Assembly: GCA_029582155.1 (NCBI GenBank)
Contig: CM055908.1
Location: 19,197,406-19,261,405 of the forward strand
Reading direction: 5' to 3'
DNA length: 64,000 bases
From: Panopea generosa
Taxonomy: Eukaryota > Mollusca > Bivalvia > Adapedonta > Hiatellidae
Shown: piece by piece, positions 55,965 through 64,000 of the stretch
Layout of the letters: each line of letters opens with the position of its first letter
How positions within the stretch are numbered: position 1 is the first letter of the stretch
The notes under the pieces: model-generated
The model's database searches: none
What the model was told of the DNA's origin: nothing
What the model saw: the letters and a program-made list of their open reading frames with translations, nothing else
Made by a program: the position numbers and the translations under genes

Positions 55965-58232
55965 AGGATAGGAATGTATGATACACAGGCCAAGATTTAG
56001 GATAGGAATGTAATGGGTTCAAGGTTAAGAAAAGGAATGTACTGGGGCCAAGGTTTAGGATAGGAATATACTGGGGTCAAGGTTTAGGATAGGAATGTAC
56101 TGGGGCCAAGGTTTAGGACAGGAATGTACTGGGGCCAAGGTTTAGGATAGGAATGTACTGGGGTCAAGGTTTAGGATAGGAATATACTGGGGCAAAGGTT
56201 TAGGACAGGAATGTACTGGGGCCAAGGTTTAGGATAGGAATGTTCTGGGGTCAAGGTTTAGGATAGGAATATACTGGGGCCAAGGTTTAGGACAGGAATG
56301 TACTGGGGCCAAGGTTTAGGATAGGAATATACCGGGGCTAAGATTTAGGATAGGCATGTACTGGGGTCAAGGTTTAGGATAGTAATGTACTGGGGCCAAG
56401 GTTTAGGATAGGAATATACTGGGGCCAAGGTTTAGGATAGGAATATACTGGGGTCAAGGTTTAGGATAGGAATATACTTTGGCCAAGGATTAGGATAGGC
56501 ATGTACCGGGGACAAGGTTTAGGATAGTAATGTACAGGGGCCAGTGTTTAGGATAGGAATATACTGGGGCCAAGGTTTAGGATAGGAATATACTGGGGCC
56601 AAGGTTTAGGATAGGAATATACTGGGGTCAAGGTTTAGGACAGGAATGTACTGGGGCCAAGGTTTAGGATAGAAATATACCGGGGCTAAGATTTAGGATA
56701 GGCATGTACTGGGGTCAAGGTTTAGGATAGTAATGTACTGGGGCCAAGGTTTAGGATAGGAATATACTGGGGCCAAGGTTTAGGATAGGAATATACTGGG
56801 GTCAAGGTTTAGGATAGGAATATACTGGGGCCAAGGATTAGGATAGGCATGTACCAGGGCCAAAGTTTAGGATAGGAATGTACTGGGGTCAAGGTTTAGG
56901 ATAGGAATATACTGGGGTCAAGGTTTAGGATAGGAATGTACTGGGGCCTATGTTAAGGATAGAAATGTACTGGGGCCAAGGTTTAGGATAGGAATATACT
57001 GGGGCCAAAGTTTAGGATAGGAATGAACTGGGGCCAAGGTTTAGGATAGGAATATACCGAGGCTAAGATTTAGGATAGGCATGTACTGGGGTCAAGGTTT
57101 AGGATAGTAATGTACTGGGGCCAAGGTTTAGGATAGGAATATACTGGGGCCAAGGTTTAGGATAGGAATATACTGGGGCCAAAGTTTAGGATAGGAATGA
57201 ACTGGGGCCAAGGTTTAGGATAGGAATATACTGGGGCCAAGGTCTAGGATAGGAATATACTGGGGTCAAAGTTTAGGATAGGAATATACTGGGGCCAAGG
57301 TTTAGGATAAGAATGTACTGGGGTCAAGGTTTAGGATAGTAATGTACTGGGTCCAAAGTTTAGGATAGAAATATAGTGGGGCCAAGATTTAGGACAGGAA
57401 TGTACTGCGGCCAAGGCTTAGGATAAGAATGTACTGGTGTCAAGGTTTAGGACAGGAATGTACTGAGGCCAAGATTTAGGATAGGAATGTACTGGGACCA
57501 AGGTTTAGGATAGGAATATACTTGGGCCAAGGTTTAGGACAGGAATATACTGGGGCCAAGGTTTAGGACAGGAATATACTGGGGCCAAGGTTTAGGATAG
57601 GAATATACTAGGGCCAAGGTTTAGGACAGGAATGTACTGGGGCCATGGTTTAGGACAGAAATGTACTGTGGCCAAGATTTAGGATAGGAATGTACTGGGG
57701 CCAAGGTTTAGGACAGGAATGTACTGGGGCCAAGGTTTAGGATAGGAATGTACTGGGGTCAAGGTTTAGGATAGGAATATACTGGGGCCAAGGTTTAGGA
57801 CAGGAATGTACTGGGGCCAAGGTTTAGGATAGGAATGTTCTGGGGTCAAGGTTTAGGATAGGAATATACTGGGGCCAAGGTTTAGGACAGGAATGTACTG
57901 GGGCCAAGGTTTAGGACAGGAATGTACTGGGGCCAAGGTTTAGGATAGGAATGTACTGGGGCCAACGTTTAGGACAGGAATGTACTGGGGCCAAGGTTTA
58001 GGACAGGAATGTACTGGCGCCAAGGTTTAGGATAGGAATATACTGGGGTCAAGGTTTAGGACAGGAATGTACCGTGGCCAAGGTTTAGGACAGGAATGTA
58101 CCGGGGCCAAGGTTTAGGATAGGAATGTACTGGGGCCAAGGTTTAGGACAGGAATGTACTGGGGCCAAGGTTTAGGATAGGAATATACCGGGGCTAAGAT
58201 TTAGGATAGGCATGTACTGGGGCCAAGGTTTA
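55965..58232. repeat. 29-bp minisatellite, about 78 copies
   Basis: Unit GGTTTAGGATAGGAATGTAC plus TGGGGCCAA. Starts at 56102 and 56131 give the period. Variants (GGACAGG, AATATAC, GGGGTCAA) are ordered into higher-order blocks: the rare ACCGGGGCTAAGATT variant recurs at 56331, 56679, 57056 (as ACCGAGG) and 58187, exactly 12, 13 and 39 units apart. Non-coding; lies in the ferlin-like intron. Confidence 0.97.
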
Positions 58233-58767
58233 AACAGTCAACTTTGAGATTCCTGTCCCCTCTCCATATATAAATGGCACCATTTTTGATACTACATCTA
58301 GTTTGATTACTAAACATGCAAAAAATGTATAAATATATGTTTACGTAATGTGTCAGTGTATGAGTGCACACTATTGTAATTTGCTTAGACAGAATAACCA
58401 CTAAAGGTTAACACATTAAATGTCTCAAATTTCAAAACATCTATTGTTCTCCACAGACAGGTAAGGCCATAATAAATAAATTACTAGATTATCATCCCTG
58501 TCTGCCACCTAATTTTTATGCCACCTCAACCCTTTTTATTTAAAAAAAAAAAAGATTATATATATATAAAAAATAAAGATATACATACATGTATATACCG
58601 GTATATAAGAAAAAATTGGATGATAATTTAGCAATGAATTTATAATGGCCTAATAAACGAGTGGGTAGATATTGTACACTGCATTATATTTATAGTATGT
58701 AAACGTAAAGGGTGTATTGGAGAATGGAAAAAAGTGTAATTGTATGTGACAATTGGAACTGCAATGA

Positions 58768-59036
58768 TACCTAGTGGTCCAGCATCCACCATATGCGGGC
58801 AAAGGTTGTGGATTCAATTGTTGACTAGGTTGTACCTGTACTCAGACATGAAAATTGGCACTAGAAACTTCTTCACTTTGTTTTCAGCGTTTAGAGGATA
58901 GTTCTAGGCCTGGTCGGCACAGTGTCAGTATATTGTGACTGAGTGGTGCATTATGACGTGTCTGCGACATTATATTTCAGTGTGGTAGCGCTTAGAATAC
59001 TGTCTCAAGCAAATGCCATCATGATATGACTGAAAA
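58768..59036 (+). repeat. SINE family C copy
   Basis: GTTTAGAGGATAGTTCTAGG, GTGTCAGTATATTGTGACTG and TTCAGTGTGGTAGCGCTTAG match the copy at 9.03 kb; the tRNA-like head is decayed. 59,040-59,640 shows no supported feature. Confidence 0.78.
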
Positions 59037-59643
59037 TTGTTGATAAGACCTCTATAAATACAATATAATACAATATATATATACAAGAGTTTGGAACGCA
59101 GATTATAAAAATATTAATGCACTGGGTATGTATATGCTTGGTAATAAAAGGCCTCCCTTATAAAAGTCCCCTCTTTTTTGAAAGACAATCCAATTTAAAA
59201 TTCACCAATATCTAGGTCTATTTAATCTGGTGAACTGATTCCTTTTACTGTACAGTGCAACTCTATTTTTATCAATAAATAGTTTACATTTTTGTGTACT
59301 GGTGTATATATTTGCAAATACATTCTTTTTTGTGTACAATAAAGGAGTAAGTCCTATTTAATCCATTAGAAATACCAATGATTTCTTTTATATAGTCTAC
59401 TTTGTAACATTGTAACAATATTTTTATCAGTGAATAGCTGATGTTTTTGTTGTCTTGTGTTAAGAAAGAAAATGTTTCGCAAAATTCCCTTAGTGTGGGG
59501 ATGGGTAGGTGTGTGGGTGAGTGGATTGTAATGGGCTGAAAGTGAGACATCTGTCCATTATAACACCATCTCCCATTATCTGGCTGTACTGTTACAACAG
59601 TCAACAATAATTATGTCCTCTTCAGTTTTACTATAATCTTGAA

Positions 59644-59934
59644 ATTGATTGATTGATTGAATATTTAGCGTCATTTTTATACCATCGAGGGCCAACAGAC
59701 GATCAGTTAACCTAACCACTGTTTCCTGGGATTAACCAGTACTCGAGCACACCCCATCTTCGCAAGTAACTGATAACTTTCACACTTGAATCAGTGGTGA
59801 GAGATGAATGATAATGAGACACAATGTCGTATATCAATCATCACGGAGACTGTTGCTGGGTGGGGGGGAGGGGATTCGAACTCACGACCGCTGGATTGAT
59901 AGTCAGATGCGTAACCGACTTAGCTAATCGGGCC
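59644..59934 (-). repeat. SINE family A, full-length inverted
   Basis: TTGATTGATTGAATATTTAG (reversed tail) to ACCGACTTAGCTAATCGGGCC (reversed tRNA-like A box). Confidence 0.92.
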
Positions 59935-60062
59935 TTCAGTTGTTGTAGATAACAGATACACTTGTTTTTAATGTGGTAACAGGGGTAGGAGAGGAATTTA
60001 CATATTTTAATACAAAGGTTTATATATTTTATCCAGATGTAAGTTATATTGGTGGAGTAGTC

Positions 60063-60352
60063 CGGCCTGGGTAGCTCAGTTGGTAGTGCATCTGACTATT
60101 AATCCAGGGGTCATAAGATTGATTCTTTTCGTCCAGCCACACTGTCTGTGATGATTGATATACAACATTACCTCTCATTGCCATTTGTTTTTCATTGCTG
60201 GTTCAAGTGGGAAAATTATCAGTTACTTGCGAAGATGGTTGTGCTCAAATACTCACGAGTCACCCTTCCAGGATCCCAGGAAAGAATGGTTAGGTTAACT
60301 GATTGTCTGTTAGCACTTAATGGCATAAAAGTTACATAAAGTATTCAAAATA
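60063..60352 (+). repeat. SINE family A variant
   Basis: Head GGCCTGGGTAGCTCAGTTGG..TCATAAGATTGATTC, a diverged subfamily member with the usual GTGATGATTGATATACAACA body. Confidence 0.85.
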
Positions 60353-60636
60353 AAATTGGTAGAGCATTATTAATTTAACCCACAATCTTAAGTAGAACAG
60401 CAATTACTGTCAGCTCTTCTGCAAAGTAACTAGCAAAATTATTTAATAACGTCCTTGGACCGAACTTAGTGTTTTCCCTCACACTTTGAAATTTGGTGTC
60501 ATTTTCCCTTCACATAATGAGACTTTATAGTCAGATTGGAGAATTAAGCTTCATTAATATTTTGATTAAATATTGTGACAAATGTGGGACATGGAAAACA
60601 ATTAAGTTGCTTACAAAGGTTCTCTCTAAAGGTTTT

Positions 60637-60934
60637 AATTGATTGATTGATTGAATATTTAGTGTCATTTTTATGCCATCAAGGGCTGACAGATGATCGG
60701 TTAACTAACCTAACCACTGTTTCCTGGGATCCTGGAAGGTTAAACAGTACTTGAGCATACCCTATCTCAGCAAGTAATTGATAACTTTTCCACTTGAATC
60801 AGTGGTGAGAGAAGAATGATAATGAGACACAATGTCATATATCAATTATCACGGAGACAGTGGCCGAGCGGGGATTCAAACTCACAAACCCTAGGTTGAT
60901 AGTTAGACGCCGTAACGACTGAGCCAGTCGGGCC
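60637..60934 (-). repeat. SINE family A, full-length inverted
   Basis: TTGATTGATTGATTGAATAT to GACTGAGCCAGTCGGGCC, the complement of the family consensus. Confidence 0.92.
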
Positions 60935-61006
60935 AAATGGGTAATGGACACCAGTTTTACTTTACTTTCATTTACTGGCGGTTTCATATTACTGTACACA
61001 TGAATT

Positions 61007-61495
61007 ATATCGTATATTCCCTTATTAATGCTTGGGTGACCACTTAACCACTTTTGGTTGAATAAACACTTCCCCATATTTGCCGTTTAAAACTAGTAAA
61101 AATACCGTCTGTCGATTAAAACATTACAAAACATCGGAAAAATGCGGTTTGTCTGTGTACGCTGAAAACTCATTGTTCAACGTTGATATGAGCAATCGTC
61201 CAAGTGATTTAAAGTGAAGAGTACACTGACCATAAATTCGGATATTCAAGTACGCAGACTAGTAATTTCATACAGATTTTTAGCTTTTTTTCACCCTATG
61301 TCGATTATTTCATTCACTCTCAAATAATTCTGAACCACTTTTTCGGGGATTTTAACCGGATTTAAGTTTTTTTCCAGGGCTTTATTGTATTTTTAACTGT
61401 TGTTCAATTTGCTTTTTTTATCTTTTATAAACGCCCCCCTACTTGTAAAATGTAACGCCCCCGGGGGCGTTAATAAGGGAATATATATGGTAGTT
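61007..61495. mobile_element. Possible MITE with TATATTCCCTTATTAA ends
   Basis: TATATTCCCTTATTAATGC (about 61,013) and its inverse GCGTTAATAAGGGAATATA (about 61,468) could be TIRs. The right end includes the perfect 20-bp palindrome TAACGCCCCCGGGGGCGTTA (61453-61472). Similar GGGGGCATTT words occur near 16.24 and 62.2 kb. Confidence 0.45.
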
Positions 61496-62393
61496 CATAT
61501 ACAATCTGTAATACCAGCTATATACAGATTGTACTTTCATTTCATATATATGCATGTATATAAATTCTGTACTGGTATGTACATGTAATTGAGTCAAACT
61601 TGATTACACACCTACCTATCACACATACATACATTTCAAACTTAAAATTTTAAGTAATTCATCATATATCAACATTCCTGCACTGGTTATCTGAGATATG
61701 ACCCTGGACATATGGTCAGTCAGTATGATTGATGACAAATTAGTGTTGGTCATGTAAATATTGACCAGGAGTTTAATTGATGTTTTGTCATTTCTTACAT
61801 ATTGGAAGTCAGATTGACAAAACAAAATTAATTAAATCTGATTTACAGATTGCACCAACCTGTATGTTTCTGGATAAGTACGTTGTACAGGCTGCTGCAT
61901 AATTTTGCCAAACGTAGTATAAATGTTTGAAAACCTGATTATAATGGCACTCCCCTGTGCCATGTTATTTAAAAACATGTGTTTTACAAGTTATTGTAAT
62001 TGTATTTTGCATAAACAAGATTGTTTCATAAGACATAAAAGGACAGCTTGTGTACTATGATGCATGGATTCTGCTCATTTCACCCAGTTCCATGGACCTT
62101 TTCTGCTTACTCTCTGGATTCCATGGATTCAACTTATTTTCAATGGACCCATGCATCTTTACTGTTTCAAAATGGACAGACTGTTACTGTATTCCCCAGA
62201 ATAAAGGCCCCCCCAGGGGATGCATTTTTAAAGGGGTGGGAGCATTTATTTGGGTCTCAGTTTTTTAAAAAAATTTAAGAGATTAACTTCTAATATTGTG
62301 TTTGATAATTGTTTCATATAATACACTTTTTAATTAGGGGGAAGTCTAGTGTAATGTTTGTTTAGTGTTAGATTTTTAATCAAACAAATTGAC

Positions 62394-62597
62394 GGTTCAG
62401 CTGGTTGGATCCTCTTCTGGACCACAATTTTTCGAGTTCGAGTTCCGCTCATTCCAAAAACTTTGTTGGAAAGTTTGCCAGTTACTTGCGGAAGTACAGT
62501 GGTTCTTCTCATTCTGACTTAGTCTGAGGTCTTCCTTCACAAGTAAAACTGGCTGTGCCATATTATATAACCTGAAATGTGCTGAAAATGGCGTTAA
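62394..62597 (+). repeat. SINE family B interrupted by a MITE
   Basis: GAAAGTTTGCCAGTTACTTGC, CTTCCTTCACAAGTAAAACTGG and CTGAAAATGGCGTTAAA match the family-B 3' part. The expected ACCCC continuation reappears after the MITE at 63,151. Confidence 0.85.
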
Positions 62598-63150
62598 ACC
62601 CTTTACTTCATATAGATGCCTTTGGACACCTCTAATATAGATGCCTTTGGACACCTCTAATATAGAAGCCTTTAGACACCTAATATAGACGCCTTTGGAC
62701 ACCTCTAATATAGAAGCCTTTAGACACCTTATATAGACACCTTTGGACACCTCTAATATAGAAGCCTTTGGACACCTCTAATATAGAAGCCTTTAGACAC
62801 CTAATATAGATGCCTTTGGACACCTCTAATATAGAAGCCTTTGGACACCTTATATAGATGCCTTTGGACACCTTATATAGACGCCTTTGGATGCCTCTAA
62901 TATAGAACCCTTTAGACATCTTATATAGACGCCTTTGGACACCTCTAATATAGATGCCTTTGGACACCTCTAATATAGAAGTCTTTTGAACGATTGGGTG
63001 AATTATGTTTATATTAGCTGACAGGGTGGAAAACATTGCAGGAAGTGTTCAGATTGTTCGTCACGAGCAATCTGAACTCTTCCTACACTGTTTTCAAAGG
63101 CCTTCTGTGATTGGAGCAGGAAAACACGTATCTATGGAGTAAAGGGTTAA
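62594..63150. mobile_element. TTAA MITE with internal 23/25-bp minisatellite
   Basis: The left end TTAAACCCTTTACTTCATA and right end GGAGTAAAGGGTTAA (TTAA 63147-63150) match the 218-bp copy at 23.9 kb. Between them a unit ATATAGATGCCTTTGGACAC plus CTCTA, present about 1.5 times in the short copy, is repeated about 16 times (62,605-62,990). The conserved hairpin core follows. Minus-strand SKGIYIRG-type ORFs are artefacts of the repeat. Confidence 0.9.
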
Positions 63151-63807
63151 ACCCCTGGTATTAAAATCAGTAACAGTATCCACTTTTGACCTGTATACAG
63201 TAATGTTAATGACTAGTAATGAACATGACATGATTGTACTGAATGTAAGAACTAATGTTTCTCAATCAGTATGAACTAATCATGGAATAGAAGTACATAT
63301 ACTGTAGTTAATTGACAAAGTGGCAAATTATATTGCTGTATATTTGATAGGCTGTAGGTCATATGTTTCGTCAAATAGCAAGTATTTTTGGATTCCTGCA
63401 ATTCCCATAATTACTGGTGGATTTAATACTGGTGTAATCGGGCTGGTGTTGTAGTGGTTTATGGTGGTAGCAGGTTTAATCTGATGACCTCTCATAAACA
63501 ACTTCCAGTACGGGGTGGGGGTAGGGGTGGGGTCTACCAAGGAAATGGACTTGAGAGTGATTAAACACAACTTTGAGCTGTTTTCATCTTGGGTTTTACA
63601 CCATTTGGCCGTTATGAATTAATTGCTAGATTTTCTCAAAAACGAGGAGGGCAGGAGGATTTTATTTTTTATTTTTATTTTTGAAATTTTTTAAAATAAA
63701 AAGGGTCAAGGTGTCATGAAAATTAGGGAGCGGTGATGATAATCTAGCAATTAATTTATTACAACCTTATGTTAACATACCCATACATCATGCAAACAGA
63801 TACTGCA

Positions 63808-64000
63808 GCAGTGGACTAGGGGTAGAGTTTCCGCCTTGAATGCAGAATGTCGTGAGTTTGATCCCCGGTCGAGTCATACCAGAGACTTGAAAATTGATAC
63901 TGGAAGCTTTCTTGCTTGGTACTCAGCATTTAGAGAATAATTCCTGGTGTCAGTATAATGTGATTGGGTGGGGTATCATACTATGTGTGTGTGGCATGAT
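63808..64000 (+). repeat. SINE family C, runs off window
   Basis: Head GTGGACTAGGGGTAGAGTTT and GAGTTTGATCCCCGG (tRNA-like boxes), body CAGCATTTAGAGAATAATTCC and GGTGTCAGTATAATGTGATT; continues beyond 64,000. Confidence 0.85.

Noticed and set aside
59284-59607. 107-codon minus-strand ORF
   Set aside because: AT-rich, no recognisable motif, no splice or promoter support; length is unremarkable for this base composition.
62397-63036. 117- and 118-codon minus-strand ORFs with SKGIYIRG repeats
   Set aside because: They arise from the 23/25-bp minisatellite in the MITE; stop-free reading is a product of the unit sequence.

Overview
This is eukaryotic nuclear DNA, AT-rich, intron-rich and full of repeats. 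The best guess is a lophotrochozoan and probably a bivalve mollusc. The pointers are a secreted phospholipase A2 of the mollusc-type conodipine class, several tRNA-derived SINE families, tandem-core elements resembling bivalve pearl/Helitron-like repeats, and many minisatellites. The species is inferred, not proven.

Layout. 1-10.6 kb is repeat-rich: a 34-bp satellite at the window edge, a 5'-truncated non-LTR retrotransposon (about 1.9-4.05 kb), a TA-flanked mariner relic (6.06-7.13 kb) containing a perfect 43-bp inverted repeat, and SINE copies. 10.6-31.5 kb (+) is the main gene, a TTF2 (transcription termination factor 2, Lodestar-type SNF2 ATPase) orthologue. I resolve 20 exons with consistent splice phases. 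They give 1,112 codons covering everything except the N-terminal GRF zinc-finger part, which I could not find; one candidate extra upstream exon lies at 8.55 kb. Its introns carry SINEs, a TTAA-flanked MITE and a tandemly repeated splice donor. 31.5-36.2 kb is 3'UTR or intergenic DNA with MITEs, a 26-bp minisatellite and more SINEs. 36.3-37.4 kb (-) is a compact two-exon gene for a 158-aa secreted PLA2 with a TATA box and a poly(A) signal. 37.5-52.5 kb contains no gene I can support. It holds fold-back MITEs, large minisatellites (38 bp, 44/47 bp), a 3.3-kb tract where a 14-bp box recurs at about 185-bp intervals, a Helitron-like tandem block, and microsatellites. 52.92 kb (+) starts a ferlin-like multi-C2 gene: the first two exons (50 codons, start of C2A) are present. 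The rest of the window looks like its long first-resolved intron, with a 2.3-kb 29-bp minisatellite, more SINEs and a MITE whose interior has become a minisatellite.

The three genes (transcription termination, secreted lipase, membrane-fusion protein) show no sign of working together; this is ordinary animal gene spacing. The less expected content is non-coding: the periodic TGATACATACGTTACC boxes (45.7-49.0 kb), the splice-donor minisatellite in TTF2, and a recurrent pattern in which TIR-bounded elements contain expanded internal tandem repeats.
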